64,000 nucleotides of DNA, taken from NCBI GenBank assembly GCA_902793295.1, contig CADBDA010000001.1, positions 124,001-188,000 on the forward strand. The letters are read 5' to 3'. Position numbers and translations under genes: made by a program. Below the pieces are notes generated by a model that saw only the letters and a program-made list of their open reading frames with translations, had not been told where the DNA came from and searched no databases. Within the stretch, counting starts at the first letter, position 1. The number at the start of each line of letters is the position of its first letter. The DNA is from an uncultured Bacteroidota bacterium (GTDB lineage Bacteria > Bacteroidota > Bacteroidia > Bacteroidales > P3). This document shows, piece after piece, positions 52,578 to 63,300 of this stretch.

Positions 52578-53450
52578 TTAATCGATGAAGCGTTTGAGGA
52601 TGGGGTCGTAGCTGTCGATGCGGCGGTCGCGCAGGTAGGGCCAATGGCGGCGGTACTTGTCGCTGTCGGCCAGGTCGAGGGTTTCGATATGGGTGCATTC
52701 GTCGAGGTGAGGAGCCTGCCAGAGGAGCCGGCCGAAGGCGTTGGTGACGAACGAGCCGCCCCAGAACTGCATGTCCTCTTCACGACCCGTGCGGTTGACG
52801 CTGACCACGGGGACACCGTTGGCGACAGCGTGGCTGCGCTGGATGGTTTGCCAAGCCTGGTACTGTTCGTCGTTGGTGGCGTCGTCCTGTTCGACTGACC
52901 AGCCTATGGCGGTGGGGTAGAAGAGTATTTCGGCGCCCATGAGGGCGGTGATGCGCGAGGCTTCGGGATACCACTGGTCCCAGCAGATGAGGACGCCGAT
53001 GCGCGCATAGCGTGTGTGGAAGACCTTGTAGCCCAAGTCGCCCGGGGTGAAGTAGAACTTCTCGTAGTAGCCCGGGTCGTCGGGGATGTGCATTTTGCGG
53101 TATTTGCCCAGGTAGCTGCCGTCGGCGTCGATGACGGCGGTGGTGTTGTGGTAGAGACCTTCGGCCCTTTTTTCGAACATGGAGCAGATGATGACGACCT
53201 GCAGTTCTTTGGCCAGCGCCATGAAGTGCTGGGTGGTGGGGCCGTCGGGGATGGCCTCGGCGTAGCGGAAGTTGTGGTAGTCCTCCACATTGCAGAAGTA
53301 GCGCGAGGCGAAGAGCTCCTGGAGACAGATGATTTGAGCGCCGTCGGCAGCCAGTTGGCGCACCTTGGCGGTGTAGCGTTCGATATTTTTTTCTTTGTCG
53401 GTGTCGCAGGCCATCTGAACCAGACCTACGTTAACTTTTTGTGATATCAT
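52578..53450 (-). CDS. aguB: N-carbamoylputrescine amidase
   Basis: AguB is a carbon-nitrogen hydrolase that makes putrescine, CO2 and ammonia from N-carbamoylputrescine. The 290-residue protein has the nitrilase-family triad: Glu in LQELFASRYFC, Lys in YRKMHIPDDPGYYEK and Cys in VLICWDQWYPEA. With aguA it completes the agmatine-to-putrescine route. Arginine decarboxylase, which would make agmatine, is not in this window. Confidence 0.94.
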   Translation of the reverse strand: MISQKVNVGLVQMACDTDKEKNIERYTAKVRQLAADGAQIICLQELFASRYFCNVEDYHNFRYAEAIPDGPTTQHFMALAKELQVVIICSMFEKRAEGLYHNTTAVIDADGSYLGKYRKMHIPDDPGYYEKFYFTPGDLGYKVFHTRYARIGVLICWDQWYPEASRITALMGAEILFYPTAIGWSVEQDDATNDEQYQAWQTIQRSHAVANGVPVVSVNRTGREEDMQFWGGSFVTNAFGRLLWQAPHLDECTHIETLDLADSDKYRRHWPYLRDRRIDSYDPILKRFID

Positions 53451-53504
53451 GGTAAGGAAGTTTGATTCTCAAATTGTTCGGTTGATAAATCCTGGGTGTT
53501 TCAT

Positions 53505-54215
53505 TTAAAAAATCCATTGGGGTTCGGAGCAGACGATGCGGAAGCCCTGGACGTCGGGAGGCGCATGGGAAACGAGGTGGTCGGGGTTGTTGCGCGGCGA
53601 AGGGTCGAGGCAGCTGCCCCCCATGAAGCGGATGCTGTCGCCGTCGGTGACCATTTCGGCCGCATTGCCCAGCATGTCGAAGATGCGGAGCTCGTTGGGG
53701 ATGCGTTGGCCGACGGGATGTAGTCGTCCGCCGCTGGTGCCCCTGTACCATGCCACCCACTCCGGGCGGTTGCTGCCGCAAAAGCGATAGTCTTCGCTGA
53801 GCAGGCCGCCGTGGTAGATGAAGAGCCATTCCTCTTTGGAAGGCAGGCGCCAATGGCGATGGGTGGTGCGGCTGATGCGAAGACAGAAGGAGTCCACTTC
53901 GGCACGGCTGACGGCTGTGACCGGCAGGTCGTCGCCCACCAGGGGCGAGGGATTGCTGCCCATGGTGAAAGACCAAAGCTCCTGAGGAATTTCGTAGCAG
54001 CTGACCCATAAGCCGCTGATGAGGTGACCGACGATGCCGTCGTCGTTGGTGTCGGCACGAAGGGTGTCGCCGGTGCATACCCAATGGCACGGATAGAGGC
54101 CATGTTGGGTTTCGAAGGCATACTCCTGCTCAAGGGACGGCTGCGCCGATGCTTGCGAAGGCAGGAATGCCACAAGCGTCAGCAGGAGCGGTATGACGGG
54201 CAGGAGGGTTTTCAT
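53505..54215 (-). CDS. Exported SUMF1/formylglycine-generating-enzyme-like protein
   Basis: The 236-residue protein has a signal peptide (MKTLLPVIPLLLTLVAFLPSQASAQ) and a C-type-lectin-like SUMF1 fold: EIPQELWSFTMGSNPSP, VTAVSRAEVDSFCLRIS, RLPSKEEWLF, GNAAEMVTDG and GFRIVCSEP. True formylglycine-generating enzymes need a Cys pair in the C-terminal RGGSWxxxxxxCR region. Here the segment reads FMGGSCLDPSPRNN with one Cys, so the oxidase activity is doubtful. Exported versions in Bacteroidetes are often binding or structural proteins. Start at 54215 gives the signal peptide. Confidence 0.75.
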   Translation of the reverse strand: MKTLLPVIPLLLTLVAFLPSQASAQPSLEQEYAFETQHGLYPCHWVCTGDTLRADTNDDGIVGHLISGLWVSCYEIPQELWSFTMGSNPSPLVGDDLPVTAVSRAEVDSFCLRISRTTHRHWRLPSKEEWLFIYHGGLLSEDYRFCGSNRPEWVAWYRGTSGGRLHPVGQRIPNELRIFDMLGNAAEMVTDGDSIRFMGGSCLDPSPRNNPDHLVSHAPPDVQGFRIVCSEPQWIF

Positions 54216-54259
54216 TTTGTCGATTGTAGGGTGTTTGGATTTGTTTGGTGGTTGGAGGG

Positions 54260-56107
54260 CTAGTCGGTGAGCAGGAAGAACTCCACGCGCGCCTGCAAGC
54301 CACGGGTTTCGCAGATGCGGTTGAGCAGATCGACCATCAGGTTGCCGCTGACCCAAACCCCGTCGGTTGCGACGGTGTTGAGCTGAGCGGCGGTCGGAGC
54401 GGCGACGGGGAGCTGCAGACGGGAGGCGGTACCGGCATTGCCGTTCTTGCGGTTCATCAGTTCGGTGAACAGATTATCGTAGAGCGGATAATCCACCACC
54501 TGATAATTCTCTTTCTTGGCCAGACGGGCGGCGATGCGGATGGCATCGTTGAGGCCGCCAAGGCTGTCGACCAGGCCCAGTTTCAAGGCATCGCTTCCCG
54601 TCCAGACACGGCCGCGGGCGATGCTGTCGACGTAGTCGAATTCGAGATGACGTCCGTCGGCCACACGTTGGACGAAGACTTTATAGAAATCCTCGACGTT
54701 GCGTTGCATGAGGTCGAGCGCAGCCGGCGACAAGGGGCGTAGGACGCTGAGCGAGGTGGCGTTGGTGTTGGTCATGGCGGTGTCGGTGGTGATGCCCATG
54801 TAGCGGCGGAGGGTACCGCCCACTTCGGGTATGGTGGCGAAGACGCCGATGCTGCCGGTGATGGTGGTGGGTTGCGCCACGATGCAGTCGGCATTGCACG
54901 AGATCTCGTAGCCAGCCGAAGCAGCCACATCGCTCATGGAGACCACGACGGGTTTGCGTTGGCGCGCCCGGATGACGGCGTGGGTCATGATTTCGGAAGC
55001 GTTGACCTGACCGCCGGGCGAATTGACGCGCAGCACGATGGCACACACGTTGTCGTCGTTGGCGGCCTCGTTGAGGGCGTTGGTGATTTTGTCGGAATAG
55101 ACAGCCTGTTTGAAGCCGGTGCCCGTCTCCACTTCGCCTTCGGCGTAGATGACGGCGATGCGGTCTTTGGCCCTGGTTGGGGTGAGGGTGGTGGCGTATT
55201 CGTTGAGGGTGACGAAGCTGCTGGTGGCATTGGCGGACTTGATGCCGTCGACGATGTCGCTTTCAAAGCAGAGGCGGTCGACCAGATGGCGGTTGAGGGC
55301 GTCGTCGGCCAGCATGGCGGAGAGGCTGTCGGCCATGTTGTTGAGCTGCTTGACGCTGATATGGCGGCTTTGGGCGATGGCGTTAACGGCGTGGTTCCAG
55401 ATGCTGTTGATGTAGTCGTGGATTTGCTGGCGGTTCGATTCGCTCATGTGGTCCATGGTGAATTGTTCGCCGGCGCTTTTGAAGGCGTTGCTTTTGGGGC
55501 GGACGAGGGTCATTTTGACTGCCAGGCGGTCGAGCATCTCCTTGAAGAACATGGTCTCGGCGCCGATGCCACGGAACTCCACCATGCCGGAGGGGTTGAG
55601 AAAGAGGCTGTCGGACACGGAGGCCAGGAAGTAGCCCTGCTGGGAGTAGATGTCGGCATAGGAGTAGATGGGTTTGCCGCTTTTGGCGAAGTCGGCCAGG
55701 GCCTGACGCAGTTCCTCGCTTTTGCCCCAGGAGAGGGAGGAGCCGGTGCCCATATAGAGATAGAGGCCGTCGATGCGTTTGTCGGAGGCGGCCTGGTTGA
55801 TGGAACGCAGGAGGTCGTTGAAGCCCCATTCGGTGGTTTGCGACATCAGCTGGTTGAGTTCGCTGGGAGCTCGTTCGGAGAAGGACTGGGTGAGGTCGAT
55901 TTTAAGGAAGGAATGGTCGGAGACGATGGCCTTTTCGGTCGAATTGATGGAGCCGATGATGCCAAACAGCATGAGCAGTTTGAAGAGTCCGATGAGCACC
56001 AGGGTGATGAGCGAGCCGACGGCGGATGCCAGCATGATTTTACCAAAAGAGGGATGGTTTTTCGCCCTGGAGAGATTGCGTGTCTGGTTGGGGTCTGTGT
56101 TGTTCAT
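54260..56107 (-). CDS. sppA: Signal peptide peptidase SppA, long form
   Basis: SppA degrades cleaved signal peptides in the inner membrane. The 615-residue protein has one N-terminal membrane helix (about 24-52) and the two-domain repeat of the 67-kDa form. The catalytic lysine is in NAFKSAGEQF, and the serine is in SDVAASAGYEISC (family usual SGDVAASGGY). RVNSPGGQVNASE forms the ClpP-like core. The glycine before the catalytic Ser-Gly pair is Ala here, a mild change. It is divergent from the S41 protease gene. Confidence 0.9.
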   Translation of the reverse strand: MNNTDPNQTRNLSRAKNHPSFGKIMLASAVGSLITLVLIGLFKLLMLFGIIGSINSTEKAIVSDHSFLKIDLTQSFSERAPSELNQLMSQTTEWGFNDLLRSINQAASDKRIDGLYLYMGTGSSLSWGKSEELRQALADFAKSGKPIYSYADIYSQQGYFLASVSDSLFLNPSGMVEFRGIGAETMFFKEMLDRLAVKMTLVRPKSNAFKSAGEQFTMDHMSESNRQQIHDYINSIWNHAVNAIAQSRHISVKQLNNMADSLSAMLADDALNRHLVDRLCFESDIVDGIKSANATSSFVTLNEYATTLTPTRAKDRIAVIYAEGEVETGTGFKQAVYSDKITNALNEAANDDNVCAIVLRVNSPGGQVNASEIMTHAVIRARQRKPVVVSMSDVAASAGYEISCNADCIVAQPTTITGSIGVFATIPEVGGTLRRYMGITTDTAMTNTNATSLSVLRPLSPAALDLMQRNVEDFYKVFVQRVADGRHLEFDYVDSIARGRVWTGSDALKLGLVDSLGGLNDAIRIAARLAKKENYQVVDYPLYDNLFTELMNRKNGNAGTASRLQLPVAAPTAAQLNTVATDGVWVSGNLMVDLLNRICETRGLQARVEFFLLTD

Positions 56108-56238
56108 GGTGAATGATGGGTGAACTATAAGTAGTTTTCTATTATCATGAGTTAACGAAAAACTCGCTGTTTTATTTTTTATCTATGTAAAATATTATCC
56201 CTTTTTCCGCGTTACGGAGGAAAAATGAGAAAAACAAG

Positions 56239-58026
56239 ATGAAGAAAACGCTCTGCTTAATGTTTTTGACGCTATGTTGCGGCATGGCGGTGATGGCACA
56301 GACGTCTGACGTGAAAGAGAAGTCGGGCCGCCGTCTTTTCAAGAGAACCGTGAAGACCGATACGGTGGTGAACGACCATTTCCGCCGTTTGCAACAGGTG
56401 AGCGACCTGATTGAGCAAAAATATGTAGAAACGCCTGATTACCAGCGTATAACCGAAAAAGGTGTGACCGCGATGCTGTCCGAGTTGGACCCCCACAGCG
56501 TCTATATCGCCGCCAAGGACGTGCAGCGCAGCAACGAGGGTTTGCAAGCCAATTTTGAGGGTGTGGGCATCGCTTTTCAGATAGTCGACGACACGATTTC
56601 GGTGACCGACGTCATCGCCGGCGGCCCCTGCGAGAAGGTGGGCATGATGATAGGCGACAAGCTGCTGAAAATCGACGACACGCTGGCGACCTATAAAGGC
56701 GTCAACAACAGCTTTGTTTTCAACCATCTGCGCGGACCTCGCGGCACCAAGGTGGTGCTGACCGTGCATCGTCAGGGCGAGGCGACGCCGTTGGTGTTCA
56801 ACATTGTCCGCGACAAGATTCCGCTGCACTCGATAGACACCTATTTCATGCTTGACGAGGAGGTGGGGTACATACGGCTGACCCGTTTTGCCCGCACGTC
56901 GCACACCGAGTTGCGTGCCGCCATCCGCGAACTGAAAGGGAAGGGGATGAAAAGGCTGATTTTTGACCTGCGCGGCAACAGCGGCGGATTTCTGGACATC
57001 GCCTTCGGAATTGCCAACGAATTTTTGGATGCCGGCAAGCTGATTGTCTATACTAAAGGCGATAAATCGCCCCGACGCGACTACCGTTCGCGCAGAGGCG
57101 GCACATTCACCGACGGCGCGCTTGTGGTGATGATTGACGAATACTCGGCATCGGCATCGGAGATTGTGTCGGGAGCCGTGCAGGATTGGGACCGCGGCAC
57201 GCTGGTGGGCCGACGTTCGTTTGGTAAAGGCTTGGTACAGCAGATGATGGAGCTGTACGATGGTGCCCAGATACGACTCACCACGGCACGCTACTACACC
57301 CCCTCGGGACGATGCATACAGAAACCTTATGACGAAGGCACGGACGCCTACCATATGGACCTTCGCAAACGCTACGAACACAACGAGATGGTTAACGCCG
57401 ATTCTGTCAGTTTTCCCGATTCGCTCAAGTTCGAGACGGCCAGCGGACGTGTGGTTTACGGCGGAGGCGGCATCATGCCCGATGTCTTTGTGCCGATGGA
57501 TACCATCCGATTGTCGGATTACTTCATTTCGCTGCGTTCGGCAGGCGTGCTGAACACCTTCGCGCTCCAATGGGCCGACCAGCACCGGAATGACGCCCAA
57601 TACGCCACGTTTGACGATTTTCTGGCCCATTACGATTCCGCTGCGGTGGTGCAGTCGTTTGTCAGCTACGCCGACAGCAAGCACATAGCGCGCGAAGACG
57701 TGAAAGGCGAGTGGGTGGCATCGTGGATGAACGACCTGACCCGCAAGGCGGTGGCCGACACCAGCCACAGCATACATGCCAACAGCTATGAGGACTACAT
57801 GGAGCAGCTCTTCAGCCAGCAGTCGTATCGTGAGAGCCTGTTGCAGAAAGCCCAGTCGGAAGACCGCCGCCGCGCGCGCATCAACGAGCATAGCGACATT
57901 TATATGGGTTACCTTATCAAGGCTTTGATTGCCCGAAATCTGTTTGGCAGCGAGTATTACTACCGCGTGATGAAGGACGAGGACGAGGCTTTGAAGACGG
58001 CGCTGAAGACCGTCAAGAAACTCTGA
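56239..58026 (+). CDS. S41-family C-terminal processing protease
   Basis: The 595-residue protein has a signal peptide (MKKTLCLMFLTLCCGMAVMAQ), an N-terminal helical part and a PDZ domain (about 103-190, FEGVGIAFQIVDDTISVTDV). The protease domain has the catalytic Ser in SASASEIVSGAVQD and Lys in RSFGKGLVQQMM, as in CtpA/Tsp. The C-terminal 200 residues are an extension not found in the short Ctp forms. It would process envelope proteins in the periplasm. A small membrane-anchored protein follows 62 bases downstream. Confidence 0.9.
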   Translation: MKKTLCLMFLTLCCGMAVMAQTSDVKEKSGRRLFKRTVKTDTVVNDHFRRLQQVSDLIEQKYVETPDYQRITEKGVTAMLSELDPHSVYIAAKDVQRSNEGLQANFEGVGIAFQIVDDTISVTDVIAGGPCEKVGMMIGDKLLKIDDTLATYKGVNNSFVFNHLRGPRGTKVVLTVHRQGEATPLVFNIVRDKIPLHSIDTYFMLDEEVGYIRLTRFARTSHTELRAAIRELKGKGMKRLIFDLRGNSGGFLDIAFGIANEFLDAGKLIVYTKGDKSPRRDYRSRRGGTFTDGALVVMIDEYSASASEIVSGAVQDWDRGTLVGRRSFGKGLVQQMMELYDGAQIRLTTARYYTPSGRCIQKPYDEGTDAYHMDLRKRYEHNEMVNADSVSFPDSLKFETASGRVVYGGGGIMPDVFVPMDTIRLSDYFISLRSAGVLNTFALQWADQHRNDAQYATFDDFLAHYDSAAVVQSFVSYADSKHIAREDVKGEWVASWMNDLTRKAVADTSHSIHANSYEDYMEQLFSQQSYRESLLQKAQSEDRRRARINEHSDIYMGYLIKALIARNLFGSEYYYRVMKDEDEALKTALKTVKKL

Positions 58027-58088
58027 AAGAAGCGAAGGACAGTAGCGCTGGAAAGAGATAGCTGAAATACAATAAAATAGTCGTCGAT

Positions 58089-58730
58089 ATGAAGAAGGCA
58101 CACAGACGAAAAGTCAATCTGCCCGTTGTGGCGGTGGTGACGCTGCTTTGTGCGGCCGGGCTGACGCTGTTCTTCCTTTTTTGGGAGCCCGATGAGACAC
58201 CTGTGGTCCCACCGCCGCCGATCGAAAAGGACGACTTTGACGCGAAGGCCTATTACAACGCTTTGGCCGACGACTTTTTGCGGTCGCTGCCCGACGACAA
58301 GGTGCCGATGGTGCGACTGATAGACGACACAAACCACTACATCTTCTACTACGAGAAGAGCAGTACGCCCTCGTGCTACGTGTACGACCTGGAACGCCAC
58401 ACCACCTCGGTGCTTTTCGGCGGAGAGAATGGGTTCTATATCGATACCAAATTGTTGATTGTCGGTGCTATAGAGGATTGGAAGTTGGCTGGACGCCTGC
58501 TGGTTTTCGTGGCCCGCAACAGGGCGCCCGAACGACGCTACCCAACGGCGACGGTGACCTTCTATGCCGACATCTACACCCGACAGCTCACGTTGGTGGA
58601 TTATGGCGCCAATGCCTACTTCCCCGACGACAGCCATGTGGTGATTTACAAGGCCAAATTCCTCTATAGCGGCATGTTCGCTCCGGACGATTTCTATGCC
58701 AAAACGCCGGTCAGTTACAGATTGTTTTAG
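58089..58730 (+). CDS. Membrane-anchored protein of unknown function
   Basis: The 213-residue protein has a basic N-terminus (MKKAHRRKVNLP) and one membrane helix (about residues 12-31), then a Pro-rich hinge. The exported globular domain has aromatic-rich strands (HYIFYYEKSSTPSCYVYDLER and VDYGANAYFPDDSHVVIYKAKF). No family is recognised. It follows the S41 protease and may be co-transcribed with it. Confidence 0.68.
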   Translation: MKKAHRRKVNLPVVAVVTLLCAAGLTLFFLFWEPDETPVVPPPPIEKDDFDAKAYYNALADDFLRSLPDDKVPMVRLIDDTNHYIFYYEKSSTPSCYVYDLERHTTSVLFGGENGFYIDTKLLIVGAIEDWKLAGRLLVFVARNRAPERRYPTATVTFYADIYTRQLTLVDYGANAYFPDDSHVVIYKAKFLYSGMFAPDDFYAKTPVSYRLF

Positions 58731-58734
58731 GGTG

Positions 58735-58870
58735 GGGTCCTAACAGGGTCCTAACAGAGACTTACCAGGGACCTTAAAGACCTTAAGGACCTAAGGTCTT
58801 ACCAGGGACTTACCAGAGACTTACCAGAGACCTGACAGGGTCCTACAAGGGTCCTAACAGGGTCCTACCG
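58735..58870. repeat. Degenerate tandem repeats of about 11 bp
   Basis: About 12 units can be laid out, for example GGGTCCTAACA, GAGACTTACCA, GGGACCTTAAA, GGGACTTACCA, GAGACCTGACA and GGGTCCTACAA; two central units are shorter. The consensus is close to GRGWCYTAMCA. It starts right after the stop at 58730 and ends about 55 bases before the promoter of the arginine deiminase gene. No other such array occurs in the window. Confidence 0.75.
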
Positions 58871-58926
58871 AAGTCATACTGGAATTTTGGTGGGTGGCTT
58901 TTTTGGGGGTACAAAACAGATTTCTT

Positions 58927-58956
58927 TTTGCGATTTGCTTTTTTTACGTATATTTG
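58927..58956 (+). promoter_or_regulatory. Promoter of the arginine deiminase gene
   Basis: TTTG at 58927-58930, an 18-base spacer and TATATTTG at 58949-58956 match the Bacteroidota elements. Expected start is near 58963, leader about 75 bases. Confidence 0.6.
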
Positions 58957-59036
58957 CATTTTTGCATAATTCACTTTATCGTCGCAATCTTATTGTCTGA
59001 TAGTGAGATAAAGCTTTTGTTTGTATATATTATAAT

Positions 59037-60299
59037 ATGGGAATAACAGATAATTCAGAAAAAATCAAAGTTCATGTTTCGTCGGAAATAGGACGATTGA
59101 GAGCCGTGTTGCTTCACCGTCCGGGCGTGGAGATTGAACGCATGACACCTCAAAATGCAGCCGAAGCACTTTATAGTGACATACTTAACAAACCGATTGT
59201 TGACGAGGAATACCGTTATTTTTCGGGTGTGTTTGAGCGCTTTACGAAGGTTTACTATGTGGCCGACCTGCTGGCCGACCTGCTGAAGGACGACGAGACC
59301 TGCAGCACGCTGGTGCTGGAGAGCTGCCGTGCCGAGGGTTGCGAATATCTCTTTGACGAACTGATGTCGCACGACCCCGCCACGTTGGCACGTGAACTGA
59401 TTGAAGGCGTTCCCTACAAGGAAGGCCGCGACCCCAATCGCTATGCTGAGCGCCGCTACGTGCTGCGTCCGCTATACAACCTCTTTTTCACTCGTGACGC
59501 TTCGTCGTCGGTATACGACCGCGTGTTGGTGAACTCCATGTCGTTTGATGTGCGCAAGCGTGAGAACCTCATCTACAAGACGATATTTGAGCAGTACTTT
59601 GGCTGTGAGACCATCAATGCCCAGACGTGGAACAAGAAGGCCCACACCGAGGGCGGCGACGTGCAGATAGGCCGTAACGACCTGCTGTGCATCGGTGAAG
59701 GCATACGTACCGACGCCAAAGGCATCGAGTTTTTGGCCCACACGTTCCAGGACCGTCCCAAATTCAACATCATCGTCCAGCAGCTGCCCCATACGCCGGA
59801 ATCGTTCATCCATCTTGACATGGTGTACACCTTTTTGGACCGTGACCGCTGCATGATGTACGAGCCGATGCTGCGCAAGACGGCCGAATTTGCCGGCAAG
59901 GCGACCACGTGGATTGAGATTGACAACGGCAAAATCAAGCATCACGACTGCAAGAACATGCTTGAGGCGCTGAAACATGTGGGAATCGACATGGAGCCGG
60001 TGTTCTGCGGAGGCGACGACCTGTGGATGCAGCAGCGCGAACAATGGCACAGCGGCGCCAACTTCTTTGCGCTGGCACCGGGCAAAATTATCGGCTACCG
60101 ACGCAACAGCCATACCATCGACGCCCTCGACAAGGCCGGTTTTGCGGTGCTGAAAGCCGAGGAAGTGGCTTCGGGCAAAGTCAATATCGACGACTACAAC
60201 CGCTGTGTGGTCACCTTTGCGGCCAGCGAGCTGCCCCGTGCCGGTGGCGGCGCCCGCTGCATGACCATGCCCATCTGCCGCGACGAGGTGGAATGGTAG
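59037..60299 (+). CDS. arcA: Arginine deiminase
   Basis: ArcA hydrolyses arginine to citrulline and ammonia. The 420-residue protein has the family order: LLHRPGVEIERMTP, NLFFTRDASSSV, then the catalytic His/Asp region HLDMVYTFLDRD. The nucleophilic Cys is in GGARCMTMP near the C-terminus. Carbamoyltransferase and carbamate kinase are not adjacent, so whether it feeds ATP synthesis, citrulline export or acid resistance is unknown. The repeat array and a consensus promoter precede it. Confidence 0.94.
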   Translation: MGITDNSEKIKVHVSSEIGRLRAVLLHRPGVEIERMTPQNAAEALYSDILNKPIVDEEYRYFSGVFERFTKVYYVADLLADLLKDDETCSTLVLESCRAEGCEYLFDELMSHDPATLARELIEGVPYKEGRDPNRYAERRYVLRPLYNLFFTRDASSSVYDRVLVNSMSFDVRKRENLIYKTIFEQYFGCETINAQTWNKKAHTEGGDVQIGRNDLLCIGEGIRTDAKGIEFLAHTFQDRPKFNIIVQQLPHTPESFIHLDMVYTFLDRDRCMMYEPMLRKTAEFAGKATTWIEIDNGKIKHHDCKNMLEALKHVGIDMEPVFCGGDDLWMQQREQWHSGANFFALAPGKIIGYRRNSHTIDALDKAGFAVLKAEEVASGKVNIDDYNRCVVTFAASELPRAGGGARCMTMPICRDEVEW

Positions 60300-60337
60300 G
60301 CGACGAACTTATTGAGGAAAATTAATTCTAAAAATCC

Positions 60338-63300
60338 ATGGATAAAACATTGAAAAAGTATCATTTGATGAACAACTCGCTGGGATGGTTGATCGGAATC
60401 ATCGCCTGCGTTGTCTACATCATGACCGCCGAAGCCACCGCCTCGTGGTGGGATTGCGGCGAGTACACAGCCACGGCAGTCAAATTGCAAGTGGGACACC
60501 CTCCGGGAGCCCCGACGTTCCAAGTGTTCGGACGACTGTTCTCGATGTTCACCACGCCCGAAAACGCGGCGTTTGCCGTCAACGTGATGTCGGCGATGGC
60601 CAGCGGATTGGGCATCATGTTCCTCTTCTGGACGATCACCCTGTTGGGCAAGAAGTTGCTGAAGACGGAGGAGTTGGCGTTGAACAACAGTAAAGTGTGG
60701 GCGGTTTTCGCATCGGGCATAGTAGGTGCATTGGCCTACACCTTCAGCGACACCTATTGGTTCTCGGCAGTTGAGAGCGAGGTTTACGCCATGTCGTCGT
60801 TCTTTACGGCGGTGGTGTTCTGGGCCATCCTGAAATGGGAGGAGCAGGCCGACGACCCGCATTCGCTGCGCTGGCTGGTGCTGGTGTGTTTCCTGGTGGG
60901 TATTGCCATCGGAGTGCACCTGCTCAACCTGCTGACCATACCGGCCATAGTGTATGTGGTCTATTTCAAGAAATTCCAGCAGTCGACTAAAGGCTTCATT
61001 CTCAGCGGTGTCATTTCGCTGTTTATCCTTGCTGTCATCCTGTGGGGCATCATTCCCGGCATAGTGAACCTTTCGTGCGATTTCGACGTGTTCTTTGTCA
61101 ACAAGTTGCACATGGGCTTCAATACCGGTACGGTGGTGTTCTTCCTGCTGGTGGCCGTGTTTGTGCTGTGGGGCCTTTGGAACAATTCGCACCTGAAGCG
61201 TCCCGGCAAGACGGTCAATATCATTGTGCTGGCGGTGGTGTTCCTGCTGCTGGTTGTGGCCAAGGTCGGCGCCCAAAACGCCAGCGTGGGCTTCTTCTTT
61301 GTGCTGTGCCTGCTGGGTGTGGCCTCGTACTACATCATCAAGAGCAAGAACCGTCAGGTGATCAACGCCGCATTGCTGGGCTTCACATTGCTGGTGATCG
61401 GCTATTCCACGTTCTTCATTCTGGTGATACGTGCCAACACCAATACGCCGCTCAATGAGAATGCGCCGAAAGACGCTGTGGCCATGCGCGCCTATCTGGG
61501 ACGTGAGCAGTACGGCGAAACGCCTTTCCTGACAGGTCCTTACTACACGGCCGGCAACCCGATTGCGTCGGAGAACGACTATGCCAAATATGTCCGCACG
61601 ACGGACTATTTGGGACGTGACTACTACAAGGTCGGCGCCTATGCCCAGAAATACACCTATGACAAGTCGCACACGGGCTTCTTCCCCAGAATGTACAGCC
61701 CCGACGAGGGACGCAAGCATCCTACCTACTACAAGTATTGGGCAGGCGAGCCGCCGATGGGCGGGAAACCCACCTTTGCGCAGAATATGACCTTCTTCCA
61801 CCGTTACCAGATGGGATGGATGTACTGGCGCTACTTCATGTGGAATTTTGCCGGACGCCAGAACGACATCCAGGGTCACCATTTTGACGACAACGTGTTC
61901 GAGTATGCCGATGCCGCCGGCAACCGCCAGCGCAAGCACGAGGCCTCGGTCAACTATACCGACGGCAACTGGATAAGCGGTATCGACTTTGTGGACGAAC
62001 ACCGACTGGGTCCGCAGGAGAACCTGCCGGACGACCTGGCCAACAACAAGGCCCGCAACAAATATTATATGTTGCCCCTGCTGTTGGGTATGCTCGGCCT
62101 GATATACCATTGCATCAAGAACCGCAAGGACGCCTTTGTGGTCTTCCTGATGTTCTTCATGACCGGTTTGGCTATCGCCATCTACCTGAACATGCCGCCG
62201 TGCCAGCCGCGTGAACGTGACTACGCTTTCGTGGGTTCGTTCTATTTCTTTGCGGTGTGGATCGGATTGGGCGTGTATGCCCTCTACGACTGGCTGTCGA
62301 CCCAATTCGAGAAGAAGGAGCGTAACAACTACCTGATTGCCGGAGCCGCCTGCCTGGTGATGGGCTTCCTGTTCAATGGCGCGTGGTTCATCCTGGCGAT
62401 GATAGGTGCTGCGCTGATTGTTGTCTCGGTGGTGCGGCTGCCGCGAAGTGTGGCGTTGCCGTTGGCCTTTGTGCTCACCATGTCGGTGCCGGTCATAATG
62501 GGTGCCGAGAACTGGGACGACCACGACCGTTCGCAGAAGACGGCTGCGCGCGACTTTGCACGCAACTATCTGAATTCGATGAACAAGAATGGCGTGCTGA
62601 TTACGTTTGGCGACAACGACACCTTCCCGTTGTGGTATGCCCAGGAAGTGGAGGAATGCCGTACCGATGTGCGCATTCTCAACTACACCCTTTCGGGCAT
62701 GCATTGGTATGTGGAACAGCTGTACAACAAGCTGTACGAGTCGGATGCGCTGCCCTTCACGTTCCCCAAAGAAATGTATGGTTTGGGACATGAAATCTTC
62801 GTGCTTGACCCCAACGGACAACGTATGGAGGTGACGGAGGCTTTGAAGACGGTACTTGCCAACCGCGACCGCTACGTGCGCAAGGACAACCGTTCGGACA
62901 GCATCATCTACCTGCCCACCAACAAGTTCCAGATCACTCTCGACAAGCAGAAACTGGTAGCCAACGGCATTATCGACGCCGCCCAAGCCGACACGATACC
63001 CAATGTCATTGCGTTTGACGTCAACGTGAGCCGCGGCTACTTGATGCGCAACGAGATGATGATGCTTGACTTCTTGGGGACCAACCGCTTCGAGCGTACG
63101 GTATGCATCATGAATGTGAGCTATATCGCCAACGTGTTCCCGGTGGTGGATCACTACAGCATAGACGACGGCATGCTCTCGATGCTGGTGCCCTATCCGG
63201 TTACCGGTGGCGGGCTCTTCCATTACACGGAGCGCACCAAGGATTACTTCCTGAAAGGAGTGCGCCAGGAGGACGGCAGCTACGAACCCTTGAGATGGGG

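Noticed and set aside
56272..58101. A 609-codon minus-strand frame opposite the S41 protease
   Set aside because: Same antisense effect of GC-rich third positions; the plus-strand frame has a signal peptide, a PDZ domain and catalytic residues.
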